From NCBI RefSeq assembly GCF_040958095.1, contig NC_091237.1, positions 11,190,723 through 11,254,722 of the forward strand: 64,000 nt of DNA, written 5' to 3'. The translations under genes and the position numbers were made by a program. Position 1 is the stretch's first letter. Each line of letters begins with the position of its first letter. This document shows positions 20,220-32,267 of the stretch, in pieces. This DNA comes from Procambarus clarkii (Eukaryota; Arthropoda; Malacostraca; Decapoda; Cambaridae). A model generated the notes under the pieces. That model saw nothing but the letters and a program-made list of their open reading frames with translations. It did no database searches and was not told where the DNA came from.

Positions 20220-20481
20220 TGGGGCTAGATTCACGAAGCAGTTACGTAAACACTTACGAACCTGTACATCTTTCCTCAATCTTTGGCGGCTTTGTTTACA
20301 ATTATTAAACAGTTAATGAGCTCGGAAGCACCAGGAGGCTGTTTATAACAATAACAACAGTTTATTGGCAAGTTTTCATACTTGTAAACTGTTTAATAAA
20401 TGTAACCAAAGCCATCAAAGATTGAGAAAAGATTTACACGTTCGTAAGTACTTGCGTAACTGCTTCGTGAATCTTGCCCCA
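20220..20481. mobile_element. Palindromic MITE, family E
   Basis: GGGGCTAGATTCACGAAGCA at the left, GCTTCGTGAATCTTGCCCCA at the right, arms complementary around about 20340; otherwise like the copy at 17418-17688. Confidence 0.85.
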
Positions 20482-20696
20482 CGTGAGAGGTCTCTCCGAG
20501 CTCTCCAAATTCCTCTTCTCACCCGGGGTCTAATATATTATTACTTGGGTTTCCAAATAGGTCGAACGCAGCTGGAATAGAGGCCAAGGAAAACGCAGCG
20601 TTTAAAACTGACAAAACATTTACTGAGAAAAGATGTACACTTGGCAAGAGTAACTTGTCTCATTTAACTTCAAAACAACTACTCCTCTCGACCTTC

Positions 20697-20955
20697 AATA
20701 AATCGCCTGGCGTTCCGCGAGCGCTATGTCATGGGTTCGTATCCTGGCCGGGGAGGATTTACTGGGCGCAAATCCTTAACTGTAGCCTCTGTTTAACTCA
20801 ACAGTAAAATGTGTACTTGGTTGTAACAACGATTCTTCGCGGCGGGGGTCGTATTCCAGGGACCTGCCCGAAACGCTACGCGTACTAGTGGCTGTACAAG
20901 AATGTAACAACTCTTGTATATATCTCAAAAAAAAAAAAAAAAAAAAAAAAAATCA
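20697..20955 (+). mobile_element. tRNA-derived SINE, family C, with poly(A) tail
   Basis: Contains CGCCTGGCGTTCCGCGAGCG, GGGTTCGTATCCTGGCCGGG (B box), then TACTAGTGGCTGTACAAGAA and a run of about 25 A at 20929-20953. The A box (TGGTGTAGTGGTAAGACACT, intact in the copy at 34190-34487) is missing, so it is 5'-truncated. The poly(A) tail suggests a relatively young insertion. Confidence 0.85.
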
Positions 20956-21424
20956 ATGCACTTTACTCGATGAATATAATGTTACTTTAACATTCAAATA
21001 TGACTCAGAACAAGAGGCTTCGTAATTACTCTATTTGAATCACAAAACATATAACAATAATAATCATTCAATTTGACAAGGCTTCTAGAACAATGCCAAC
21101 ATAATAGACTAATTCACTTGCATATATAATCCTGTTGCTTCCTGGCATGTAACATTATCTCATTACAAATCTTATCAATTCCCTTTGGAACTTGTAATCA
21201 ACAAAGGAAGTAAGGGAAGAGCAGATTACTTAACTAAGAACAGCCGCTGATGTTTACACAGTAGCCTGGCACTCCCTTGTGGCGCTCAGCTCACTGTAGT
21301 CTTCGCTGCCTCAATTATATTATTATTAACATCTTTAATGGCATAATTAATTACAATTTTGCCTAATCTGAGGATTTTGATGAAGTCTTATAAAGTGCCT
21401 CAATGACATTTTATTGTTGTCGCC

Positions 21425-22365
21425 AGAGTTGGCTAGTTTATTGTGCACCCCATACTCCTCCTGTGAGCGGTAGTTTATTGTGCACCCCATACTCCTGCTG
21501 TGAGCGGTAGTTTATTGTGCACCCCATACTCATCCTGTGAGCGGTAGTTTATTGTGCACCCCATACTCATCCTGTGAGCGGTAGTTTATTGTGCACCCCA
21601 TACTCATCCTGTGAGCGGTAGTTTATTGTGCACCCCATACTCATCCTGTGAGCGGTAGTTTATTGTGCACCCTATACTCATCCTGTGAGCGGTAGTTTAT
21701 TGTGCACCCTATACTCATCCTGTGAGCGATAGTTTATTGTGCACCCCATACTCCTCCTGTGAGAGGTAGTTTATTGTACACCCCATACTCATCCTGTGAG
21801 AGGTTGTTTATTGTGCACCCCATACTCATCCTGTGAGAGGTTGTTTATTGTGCACCCCATACTCATCCTGTGAGCGGTAGTTTATTGTGCACCCCATACT
21901 CCTGCTGTGAGCGGTAGTTTATTGTGCACCCCATACTCATCCTGTGAGAGGTTGTTTATTGTGCACCCCATACTCATCCTGTGAGCGGTAGTTTATTGTG
22001 CACCCCATACTCATCCTGTGAGCGGTAGTTTATTGTGCACCCCATACTCATCCTGTGAGAGGTAGTTTATTGTGCACCCCATACTCCTGCTGTGAGCGGT
22101 AGTTTATTGTGCACCCCATACTCATCCTGTGAGAGGTTGTTTATTGTGCACCCCATACTCATCCTGAGAGCGGTAGTTTATTGTGCACCCCATACTCATC
22201 CTGTGAGCGGTAGTTTATTGTGCACCCCATACTCCTCCTGTGAGCGGTAGTTTATTGTGCACCCCATACTCCTCCTGTGAGCGGTAGTTTATTGTGCACC
22301 CCATACTCCTCCTGTGAGCGGTAGTTTATTGTGCACCCCATACTCCTGCTGTGAGCGGTAGTGGA
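21425..22365 (+). repeat. 37-bp minisatellite (about 25 copies) in intron 8
   Basis: Unit GTAGTTTATTGTGCACCCCA + TACTCATCCTGTGAGCG. Variants at CTCATCC/CTCCTCC/CTCCTGC and GAGCGGTAG/GAGAGGTTG. Before it, 20960-21420 is AT-rich with no gene seen except a repeat shared with 18303-18375. Confidence 0.95.
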
Positions 22366-22517
22366 CAGGATGAGCATGGGGTGCTTCTTCACCCTATCCT
22401 TCACACCTTATAACATCAGCTAGTTACAGAGAATCTTCTATTTCAATAGCTATATATTTGGTTAATCATTATACATTAACAGTAGGTCTTTTCGCTGATA
22501 CATAATTGTTTGAACAA

Positions 22518-22768
22518 TGGAGCCGGTGGCTGTGCGGACAGAACACTGGACGCGTGATCCTGTGGTCCCGGGTTCGATCCCGGGCGCCGGCGAGAAACAA
22601 TGGGCAGAGTTTCGTTCACCCTGATGCACCTGTTACCTAGCAGTTAATAGGTACCTGGGAGTTAGTCTGCTGTCACGGGCTGCTTCCTGGGGGTGGAGGC
22701 CTGGTCGAGGACCGGGCCGCGGGAACACTAAGCCCCGAAATCATCTCAAGATAACCTCAAGATAAGAG
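22518..22768 (+). mobile_element. tRNA-derived SINE, family A
   Basis: Head GGAGCCGGTGGCTGTGCGGA (A box decayed) with GGTTCGATCCCGGGCGCCGG and tail CATCTCAAGATAACCTCAAG. Confidence 0.85.
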
Positions 22769-22854
22769 ATGGAGATATTACAGTGTCATAAGGGAGCTGC
22801 TGTTTGTTATTAGTCTTCACAATACACTACTTGCTTCTTAATCTCATATGTCGT

Positions 22855-23740
22855 TTATCTACTGGAAGAGAAATATGGATACAGTGCAAGGATTTCAGGT
22901 ATTTTATTCTTAGTAATAAAATGGTTTGCCATATCATACAACGTGAGTTTAGATTTATCTCTAAATGGCTCAATTTTACTACAATCCAAGATATAGTGTT
23001 CGAGTGTGTGTCCCTGTCTTTGTCCACACACTTTACACTTTACTTCATCTAGATCCCTATACAAGCCGAACTGCCAGAGATACTTGTAGCCAAGTCTTAT
23101 ACGATCTGTGACAACATCTGTTAGTCTACTGACTGTTACTTGCCCCATACACATGTTTTCTTTAACACATTTCATTGTGATGAACAATGGACCTGCTAGT
23201 TCCAGTTTGCACTGCTCTACTTTCTTCAAATTCATCCAAGAGTTCTCTTCTAATGACACTTTTAAGGGACCTATTTGATAACTCAAGATTCCGTTCAACA
23301 CTGTCTTTACTTACTGCAACCTTAGCAAGGGCGTCAACGTTATCATATTCCAGCAGGCCAACGTGAGTAGGAATCCACAACACACTCTTTCCGGTCGTCC
23401 TGGTTGTATTCCACAACACACTCTTTTCGGTCGTCCTGGTTGTATTCCACAACACACTCTTTTCGGTCGTCCTGGTTGTATTCCACAACACACTCTTTTC
23501 GGTCGTCCTGGTTGTATTCCACAACACACTCTTTCCGGTCGTTTCTGGTTGTATTCCACAACACACTCTTTTCGGTCGTCCTGGTTGTATTCCACAACAC
23601 ACTCTTTCCGGTCGTTTCTGGTTGTATTCCACAACACACTCTTTTCGGTCGTCCTGGTTGTATTCCACTGGCCACAGTGTGGCCTTGTAGATCAACTTGT
23701 AGGCTTACGACCTTCATCGACTCTTGAGCTTGTCGGGGCT
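22855..23740 (-). mobile_element. LINE ORF2 C-terminal fragment (RNase H and zinc-knuckle tail)
   Basis: Minus-strand translation contains LWIPTHVGLLEYDNVDALAK (end of an RNase H domain), then RIRLGYKYLWQFG, CKVCGQRQGHTLEHYILDC (Cys/His tail) and NHFITKNKIPEILALYPYF. Closest within the window to the RNase H fragment at 33300-34180. A 36-bp array (23382-23665) has expanded inside the coding region. Confidence 0.85.
23382..23665. repeat. 36-bp minisatellite inside LINE RNase H coding sequence
   Basis: About eight copies of ACAACACACTCTTTTCGGTC + GTCCTGGTTGTATTCC, with FTCCGG variants. The unit is 12 codons on the minus strand (ending KSVL before WIPTHVG), so the reading frame is kept through the array. 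Confidence 0.93.
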
Positions 23741-24377
23741 GCCTCCGGAACTCGGCGGTTAATCATTTGCGTTGATCTACCGTAGTCACAAAGGGTACTT
23801 GTACTCGCCTTATGTAGACCTCAGGCATACTGTCGGGCATAAACACCATTAGCCGATCCATTCACTGTCTAATCACATTTCAACCTTCACGAAAAGGTTC
23901 TTAGACGCTGTGTGTGTGGCCGGAGTACTGTTGCACTTCTCCTCACGCTGAACTCGCCAAATAAATCGCAAATCTGACAGATTTTCACAGTAACTCTGGC
24001 GTGCCACCAGTCCTTGGTCAGTGACTTCAGCTCCAATCCCTAAGCCCAAATCGGTGCCTGCTGATGATGTCATAAAAATGAACGTTGATTGGTTGAGCAC
24101 TTGGGCCACTATCCACTCACCCCTTTAGTTATGGAACCTTGAGGCGTGCGTCGCTGCATCAAGAGGGTACCCGGATGTCCCACCTATCGCCCAGCGCCAT
24201 CTTGTTTCCGCCTCCGACCCACTTCCAGCCTTTATAATTAAAATACACCCCAAAAACGTGCTAGTTGCACGTTACCTATTATCTGTAAGTAATGTTTAGT
24301 CCGTCTGTGATCTTCCTAGGTGGGGATAAATGGCGATTGACGCCCGAGAGGTCTGCTACTAGACAGCAATCTTAACA
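23741..24377. other. Intron 8 sequence without recognised gene
   Basis: Includes a short minus-strand ORF (23873-24109) with no recognisable domain. Probably old repeat sequence; nothing supported as a gene. Confidence 0.5.
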
Positions 24378-24510
24378 CAGGGCACACGCGTTAGGGACCA
24401 GGGCACACGTGTTAGGGACCAGGGCACACGTGTTAGGGACCAGGGCACACGTGTTAGGGACCAGGGCACACGTGTTAGGGACCAGGGCACACGTGTTAGG
24501 GACCAGGGCC
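24378..24510 (+). repeat. 21-bp minisatellite with CACGTG cores
   Basis: About six to seven copies of CAGGGCACACGTGTTAGGGAC about 90 bp upstream of exon 9. All but the first (CACGCG) contain the E-box hexamer CACGTG. Confidence 0.93.
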
Positions 24511-24595
24511 CACATGACAGGGACTAGCACCAAGGAACACAACCTCCCCCCCCACCACCACCCCCTGACAGATGTAACCAGCGTGTCTTCAACAG

Positions 24596-24795
24596 GAGTT
24601 CCGGTGCGAGTCTAATGCACTGTACGGAGCGGACCCCCTCACCTGCCGCCCTGACGTGGGGACCCCCGACCCTCACCGGCCCCTAGGGCCCAGTGACTAC
24701 CGGCCCTCGGCCACGGTCGCCCCTTCCTTCTCCAGACCTGACTTCACACCGCCCCACTGGGGGCCCTGGAGGCCGGCCTCCACCTGTCGCTTCAG
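24596..24795 (+). CDS. ADAMTS exon 9: end of first Cys-rich module and start of second TSP1-like repeat
   Basis: Acceptor GTCTTCAACAG ends at 24595; donor GTACGT at 24796. Encodes residues 423-488 plus two bases. EFRCESNALYGADPLTC ends the first Cys-rich module. A Pro-rich linker (RPDVGTPDPHRPLGPSDYRP) then leads to PPHWGPWRPASTCRF, a TSP1 start with WGPW. Ser 489 is completed by the next exon. Confidence 0.9.
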
Positions 24796-25076
24796 GTACG
24801 TTGCTGCTACCTCCAGATAAGTGCAGGTTGAGTACTATGGGGGACAGAGTGAAGGAACAGTGTCCAATCACTCGGGTTATCGGTGATCGAACGCCGACTC
24901 TGCAAGATGGCCCTGCCGTCGCTCTAAAAGTCCAGTCCAATTGCATGGTTTTGGACGTGATAGGAATAACTAGGTGTCTGGTAACATTGTTGTGATAATC
25001 TGAGTTACCAGATAGTATATTATTTTTGTAATTTGTATAGATGTGTATGATTATCTCTTTCTCCCGCTACCTCTAG

Positions 25077-25185
25077 CTGCCTGACGCCGCCGGCCAGAGG
25101 CATCCAGCTGGTGAGCCGGAAGTGCCAGGACCGGGGATGTACCGGGGTCAACAAGAACATCCAGATCTGCACCCCGGCCAGCCCG
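25077..25185 (+). CDS. ADAMTS exon 10: second TSP1-like repeat
   Basis: Acceptor GCTACCTCTAG ends at 25076; donor GTAGGT at 25186. Encodes S489 (shared) to residue 525. CLTPPARGIQLVSRKCQDRG with CTGVNKNIQICTP gives six Cys together with exon 9 in TSP1 spacing (C-C-C-C-C), though without the CSxTCG motif. Confidence 0.9.
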
Positions 25186-25204
25186 GTAGGTCATCACTCA
25201 CGCC

Positions 25205-25285
25205 TCTACGGGATCACCATAGCCCGTGCTACTTGAAACTTTTTGTTCCAGGTAGCGAATCTTAAACAACAACAACAACAACATG
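25205..25285 (+). repeat. Dispersed repeat G
   Basis: GGATCACCATAGCCCGTGCT, then GAAACTTTTTGTTCCAGGTAGC and (AAC)n. The 25290-25470 interval that follows is unannotated. Confidence 0.55.
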
Positions 25286-25469
25286 CCTCTACGGTACATT
25301 ACTAGTCGCTCTTTCTCATAATTTATCATCCCGATTCGTTATTTTTTAAATACAGTTTAATAAGTATATTGTATTTTTCTCTTGATCACTGTGCTAACCT
25401 ATTGGTGCGTGCCTATCAGTGTGGACGGGGTGAAGTGTGGTCTAGCACTTTATGCCCGCCTGCTGGCCT

Positions 25470-25725
25470 TATCTTGAGGTTATCTTGAGATGATTTCGGG
25501 GCTTTTTAATGTCCCCGCGGCCCGGTCCTCGACCAGGCCTCCACCCCCAGGAAGCAGCCCGTGACAGCTGACTAACACCCAGGTACCTATTTTACTGCTA
25601 GGTAACAGGGGCATAGGGTGAAAGAAACTCTGCCCATTGTTTCTCGCCGGCGCCTGGGATCGAACCCAGGACCACAGGATCACAAGTCCAGCGTGCTGGA
25701 CTTGTGATCCTGTGGTCCTGGTACC
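25470..25725 (-). mobile_element. SINE family A copy with an inverted head fragment
   Basis: Minus copy running from TTATCTTGAGATGATTTCGG to CAGGATCACAAGTCCAGCGT. At the tRNA-like head the sequence turns back (GCTGGACTTGTGATCCTGTG GTCCTGG), making a perfect hairpin of about 30 bp per arm centred near 25695. Downstream 25726-26294 has no gene seen. Confidence 0.85.
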
Positions 25726-26294
25726 TGAAGTAGAAGAGGTCAGCTGTGAGGACTGGTTAAGGGGTCAGGGTCAGAACATGGGGTAACAGGCCGGGAGAGG
25801 CGGGGAACGAGAGGTCACAAGAGGAGAGGGGAATAGACCGAGGGGGTCAAAGATACAAGTTGAAAATACGCGAGTCAGAGATATATATACGAAAGTAATT
25901 ACTCATATGAACTGGAAATTTGTGATGGAAGTCACCTTCATACAAAGATTTAAAAGTAGATCTGATTGTCCACCATAACTTCAAGAATGATATTTACATT
26001 GTCGGGTGGGGCCCAAGAGCTGAAGCTAACTACCCGTAGGCACAGACACACTCCCACACGCCGCAGAAGGAAGGCTGACAGGGTTCACACCATTGGACAA
26101 CTTTTACTTATTTTTGTTCGTGTTTACACTTGTGTCCCCAACAATAATTATGGACATGAATGTAAATCGATTAGTTGGTCGTGCTCTGTTAATAAAAAAG
26201 GGTAGACTTAAAAAAATGCTGTGAGAGTGAGAGGTGTTATCCTGCACACAATGACCACAACCACTGCTACTACTCTTGTCTCCTCCCCCCACAG

Positions 26295-26406
26295 GACTGC
26301 GAGGTCTTGAAGTCTACATTTGAGTACGCGAGCGAGGTGTGTGGTCGCTTCAAGTCCGAGGTGGACCAGCTCTCTGGAGTGGGTATGCAGCTGGCTAGTA
26401 CTAAAG
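26295..26406 (+). CDS. ADAMTS exon 11: linker of second Cys-rich module
   Basis: Acceptor CCCCCCACAG ends at 26294; donor GTTGGT at 26407 (a weaker donor; GTAACC at 26411 would break frame with exon 12). Encodes residues 526-562 plus one base. CEVLKSTFEYASEVC and LSGVGMQLAS parallel TLQDFADDTC ... LTG of exon 7. Starts about 700 bp of (CT)n just 18 bp after its end. Confidence 0.88.
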
Positions 26407-26421
26407 GTTGGTAACCCCCCT

Positions 26422-27121
<700 letters not shown>

Positions 27122-27477
27122 AGGCTCATTAATACTCTTGTTATACATCGTTGCCGCTTATCACTGTATCACAGTTGTACCTTCTATGGGCTGTCCTGCT
27201 ATAATGTAGGCCAACAGAGCGGAGGATGGGGCGAGAGCCTTCTGCTCTCCTCTCCACATCGCAACTATCCAAAGAGATCTTTATCGAAACACTTTTGTTT
27301 CATCGCCAGTAGGAAAGTGTTGAGTACCAATAGGTCCTTTGTTATGTTTTTCAAGTAGGAAAAAGCCATGCAGTCGAGCTGCAGAAAACTGGAGCCGAGC
27401 CTGGTCTCCGTTCTCTATCATCTGACAGCTCAGACCTATTTTGTACTTCACTCTCCACAGACGGTCCGGAGAAACCA

Positions 27478-27742
27478 TGGGGCCAGATTCACGAAGCAGT
27501 TACGCAAACACTTACGAACGTGTACATCGTTCCTCGGTCTTTGACGGCTTTGGTTACATTTGTTAAACAGTTTATAAGCATGAAAACTTCTCAATCAACT
27601 GTTGTTATTGTTATAAACAGCCTCCTGGTGCTTCGGAGCTCATTAACTGTTTAATAATTGTAAACAAAGCCGCCAAAGATTGAGAAAAGATGGACAGGTT
27701 CGTAAGTGCTTGCGTAACTGCTTCGTGAATCTGGCTCCTGGT
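27478..27742. mobile_element. Palindromic MITE, family E
   Basis: GGGGCCAGATTCACGAAGCA ... GCTTCGTGAATCTGGCTCCT, arms complementary around about 27610. Ends 57 bp before exon 12, so it abuts the acceptor region. Confidence 0.87.
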
Positions 27743-27799
27743 CTCTAATTTACTGCTACAAAAGAGTGGAAGTAAACCTGTACTCCTCTCTGTCCACAG

Positions 27800-27960
27800 A
27801 AGACCCAGACCGCTCCTGTACCGTAGCTTGTCAAGACGCCGGTCTCGACTACCGGTTTTACCGTGTTAACGGCAGGGAGGGATGGTTCCCCTTCGGCACC
27901 GACTGCTCCAAGGGCCGCCACAGCCATACCCCCTCCTACTGCCTCAATGGCAAGTGTCTG
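27800..27960 (+). CDS. ADAMTS exon 12: second Cys-rich module
   Basis: Acceptor TCTGTCCACAG ends at 27799; donor GTGAGT at 27961. Encodes E563 (shared) to residue 616. SCTVACQDAGLDYRFYRV, GWFPFGTDCSKG and YCLNGKCL match the first module's CEVECETTD, FPDGTVC and FCVAAVC in order and spacing, supporting an internal duplication. The fit to the family consensus (C-x-x-x-C ... GTxC ... CxxGxC) is better than in the first copy. Confidence 0.94.
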
Positions 27961-28035
27961 GTGAGTGAACGTTCCTGGGAGTACTTACATCTATAAGTGT
28001 CTGTGTGGAGTAAGATCTGCCTCTTTGGACTCCTC

Positions 28036-28288
28036 CTATCTTGAGGTTATCTTGAGATGATTTCGGGGCTTTTTAGTGTCCCCGCGGCCCGGTCCTCGAC
28101 CAGGCCTCCACCCCCAGGAAGCAGCCCGTGACAGCTGACTAACGCCCAGGTACCTATTTTACTGCTAGGTAACAGGGGCATAGGGTGAAAGAAACTCTGC
28201 CCATTGTTTCTCGCCGGCGCCCGGGATAGAACCCGGGACCACAGGATCACAAGTCCAGCGTGCTGTCCGCTCGGCCGACCGGCCTCCT
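28036..28288 (-). mobile_element. tRNA-derived SINE, family A
   Basis: Minus copy, TTATCTTGAGATGATTTCGG to TCCGCTCGGCCGACCGGCCT, with CGGGATAGAACCCGGGACCA at the B box. 28290-28705 is AT-rich with nothing recognised. Confidence 0.87.
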
Positions 28289-28704
28289 CCTGCATGTTGC
28301 TGATGTTAGTAATGCTCCTTAGATTCTAGTTCTCTATCATATTTGTTCTTGCAACTTGAATAGAAGTGCAACTTGCAGCTGTTATTGCACAAGTCACGTG
28401 TGGTAGACGAGAGAGAATGAACTTTTTGGGGATTAACTTAGAGAATGAGGTTGTATATATGTAGTGCTTAGAATGTCTAAAATAACTGTAAGAGTGATGT
28501 AAATGGGGAAGTGGTAGAAGATCCTGATAATGCTGTCATGGGTAGCAATGATGTCCCAGGAATTATTGACAGTAGATTAATGATTTGTAGATTATTAAAA
28601 TTTCAAGCAATGAAGTAGAGTAATTTTTTACTAATACATATTTTAAACATAAGGATAATACTGGATAGAAGGTAAATGATGAAATTGTACAAAAATTGAA
28701 TTAA

Positions 28705-28705
<1 letters not shown>

Positions 28706-28781
<76 letters not shown>
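28706..28781. repeat. (GT)n microsatellite
   Basis: About 37 GT units. No LINE 3' end is visible next to this one. Confidence 0.97.
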
Positions 28782-28783
<2 letters not shown>

Positions 28784-29197
28784 GAGAAGTATGCAATGAG
28801 ACGAATGTTTGTAGAAAGAAGTATGCAGTGACAAGAGTCACGTGTTTGTGGGAAGACATGCTGGTGCTACGCAAGATAATATGACGAGGGGGGGGGGGTG
28901 TGAAGGACTGATAGTACCGTACTCACATGGATCCAAGAGATCAAAATAATGCAAGTTATGAAGTTGTGTGAGAGATAACTGTAACAACAAAAATAGTGGT
29001 CTTCAGGAGTCTATGAACACAGTCTTCTATCCTCTTCTTATTCCTATTACCATCTCCTTCGGTGGTTATAATAGGAGCTGCCTCGTATGGGCCAATAGGC
29101 CTGCTGCAGTTCTCATTACTACTATCCCCTACACCTGACTTTCCTCCTCAGCTCTCTCTTGCCTATTTAATTCCTGTCCCTACCTGTCCTCATCACA

Positions 29198-29272
29198 ATC
29201 GACTTGAGAATGGTCCAGGACGGACCGAAACGTCGTCGTCTCTTCAATTTCTAGTGTGTGGTCTGGTCATCA
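29198..29272. repeat. Half copy of foldback family F
   Basis: ATCGACTTGAGAATGGTCCA, GGACGGACCGAAACGTCGTC and AGTGTGTGGTCTGGTCAT: one arm only. Confidence 0.8.
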
Positions 29273-29412
29273 TTATGAACACAGTCTTCTAACACATCAG
29301 TCATAGCGTCGCTTGTGATTGATGCATAGAGGAAATGTTTTTTTAAGAACGCCGAGTGTGTTTAGTACACAACCGACCGGAGAGATGAGAGGCGCTGTTT
29401 GATAGGATGACC

Positions 29413-29674
29413 AACTCCAGATTCACGAAGCACTTACGCAAGTACTTACGAACGTGTACATCTTTCCTCAATCTTTGATAGCTTTGGTTACATTTATTAA
29501 ACAGTTTACAAGCATGAAAACTTCCCAATCAACTGTTGTTTTTGTTCTAAACAGCCTCCTGGTGCTTCGGAGCTCATTAAATGTTTAATAATTGTAAACA
29601 AAGCCGCCAAAGATGGAGAAAAGATGTACATGTTCGTAAGTATTTGCGTAACTGCTTCATGAATCTGGCCCCAG
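29413..29674. mobile_element. Palindromic MITE, family E
   Basis: CCAGATTCACGAAGCACTTA ... CTGCTTCATGAATCTGGCCC, arms complementary around about 29545. Confidence 0.85.
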
Positions 29675-31984
29675 GTGGCAAGAACAGTTAATGACAAGAA
29701 AAAGTTGTTTTAATGGATCCAAAGTGAACAAGATACGCAAGAAGACAAGAGCATGATGGGAATATATCACAATATTAATTAAGGAGATAACAACAGAGCC
29801 AGATAGGGAGACAAATTTTAGAAAATTATTTAAGAAAGCCGGATGCCCTTTCGGGATGCAAGAGAGGCAGCGGAGAGACGGGTGAACGATTAAATGGTAA
29901 AGACATACACGGAAGAATGTTAAACGACGAAGAGGAGATAAGAAGTAGGCGGAGAGAAGACTTTAGGGTGTAATGAGTGGAAGTGATACAAGAGGTAGCT
30001 GTGTGACATGATTGACGGCGTGTGTGAGGAGGGCAAAATATATCTATGGTAGAGATGAACACGTCAGGGAAGAAGATGACGTGTGGGAACACTGCAGGTG
30101 TCCATGAGGTATATTCAAGCATTATTAAATGTAATAGAGACAAATCAATGGAGTTAATATGGAAAATTTGGCAGGCGGCGAGGACGGAAGAGCGGTGATG
30201 TCCGCGACCATTGGAAAAACTCCAGATTTTGCCACTTAAAAATTACGAGAATGTTTAGTGAGTGTAAGAGAGAGAGAGAAGTTTACTAAATGTAATGGGC
30301 AAAGTGTATGGCAGGATTGTGTCGTAATTGTGCAGAAATTGACTACTGATGAACAAGGTGGTTACCGTAGTAGAAGAGGGAGTGTGTAGAACAAATATTT
30401 ACATACAGCTTGTAAACACACGCCACAATGATCATAAGGGTTACCTGCCATCTTTAAACTTGGACAAAGATATGACTAAGTTAATAGATAAGGACTTTGG
30501 AGAATGATGAGCATGTATGGGGCTGGTCGAGAGCTGCTAAATTAGCAGTGAATGCGTGAGCTATCAAATGAACAAATCCACAAGGGCCGTGACGAGGATT
30601 CAAACTTGCGTCCGGGAGCATCCCAGACACTGCCTTAATCGACTGAGCTACGACAGCTATCGTAGCTATCGACAGCTATGTGCGTGAGCTATCATTGTAC
30701 ATCAGGACTGAGTAGTATCTCCCTGGCTGAGGTCACAAGAGGGGGTCACGAGGGAAGGTCATGACGGGAGGTCAAGGTAAGAACGTTAACAAATAAAAAA
30801 TAGTGTAAACATAGTTATATATAAGCTGTTGATACGGTTTTCGACTCACCTTGAGCTAGGCTAGGCCTTTTATTCCCTATGGGTAGTGTCCCTGAGGTGT
30901 ACTGCTAGGAATATACTAGGTTAGTAGTGGGTATCCATCAGTCTCAGAAGACTGTGGACTTACGCTCTGGTTGTCGGTCTGGAGTGGCCTCTCCAGGGCG
31001 CAAAAGCCAGGGTAGGGAGATACGGGGGAGCTAAGTTAGGTTAGCCTGGTGTTAAAGGCCTAGGGGAGATCCCCAACGGAATACAGGAACACCAACATTG
31101 TGTATTATTATTACAAATATATTTACTGAAGGAAAGATAGAAACAAGATAAATGATCTTGTATCAGTGGGCTTCCACACTTCACTCTGGGGACTTAAGTT
31201 AGTGTGTTGTGACACTGAAATAGTGAACCTATGGACCATAATCCATATAAGACATTCGTGAAATAAAATCATTGTATCCCCTTCAGATCACGGGGATTTC
31301 TTTCATTATTTCTCGTGAAATAAATTAAGACACGTCATCATATCAGGACACAATGTAACTGAATTTCCACAGAAAATGGTGGTATCACCATGCACAAAAT
31401 AATGAGGTACGTAAACTGGACTCTTTCTATATTTAGTATTCAATGTTGCTGAAAATGACTGTTACCCTGCATTTATAAGGTATGTAATTAATAGCTGAGC
31501 TGTAATATCTGGGCTGTGAGAAAAGCTCCATCGCCAGGTATTCCCAGTCACAGGTTCCGCCATCTTGGTCCTGTCTGGCCGTCAACACCCGCTGACGCTC
31601 GCCCCAAAATGTCAAATGTTTAACTAGTTTTGAAACCTCTCTGAATATTTACTTTAATAATACTCTTTTTGTAGAAAATATAATAGTAAATTTTTCATTT
31701 AACAAACTTTTTTTATGTATATCCTACAGGTTACAAATACGCGATAAATATATTGAGGTACTACTTGGCTGGGCGGAGGAACAATGGCGACCTTCGGTCT
31801 GCCAGCACTCTGTTGATCCCCAGTACATAAAAATAAAGCATAAACATTTACATATTCCTAACATAGGCCTGATACGAGTAACTTTATTATGTCAAATTGT
31901 ATGTAGTTAGTACAGTTTTTCCCTCTTCCAAGATTTTGTCCCCATTTCTGAGGTCATTCACTCCTCTCTCTTCACCTCCGGCAG
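29675..31984. other. Intron 12 remainder: no gene recognised
   Basis: Largely AT-rich sequence without a coding signal. A tRNA-derived SINE fragment lies at 30560-30665 (listed separately). 30940-31020 holds the dispersed segment ATCCATCAGTCTCAGAAGAC shared with the start of the 32-bp minisatellite at 5838. Short ORFs here show no domain. Confidence 0.5.
30560..30665 (-). mobile_element. tRNA-derived SINE fragment, family D
   Basis: The minus strand reads GTAGCTCAGTCGATTAAGGC (A box), AGTTTGAATCCTCGTCACGG (B box), then CCTTGTGGATTTGTTCATTT. The acceptor ends do not pair, so this is a SINE head and not a tRNA gene. Confidence 0.7.
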
Positions 31985-32267
31985 GACTTCTCGAGCGAGG
32001 GGACGCCTCTGAGGAACACCATCTACGCAGAATACGAGAAGTCTCGCTCGCTTGACTTGGAGCCCATTATCGAGAGGGACTTTCCCAGAGAGTCACGCCC
32101 CATGTCCTCCCGCGGGTGGCACTCCTGGGGGCGTCGCCGAAGGCACGCGACGCCTTCGTCGTCCTCCTGGCGACGACGAAGGGACGTAAGTCCTTCCTCC
32201 CACCCGATCTCGAGCACCATCAGCGACCAGCTCCTCCTCACCCTCGTCGACCAGATCAACCACACTT
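31985..32267 (+). CDS. ADAMTS exon 13: polybasic linker
   Basis: Acceptor CTCCGGCAG ends at 31984; donor GTGAGT at 32268. Encodes residues 617-710 plus one base. Contains two Arg clusters (WGRRRRHA and WRRRRDV) that resemble proprotein-convertase sites, and no Cys. Phase matches exon 14 (T + TG = Leu). An internal GAC|GTAAGT at 32185/32186 is also a strong donor but would shift frame against exon 14, so I chose 32267. The linker's sequence has no recognised domain. Confidence 0.85.
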
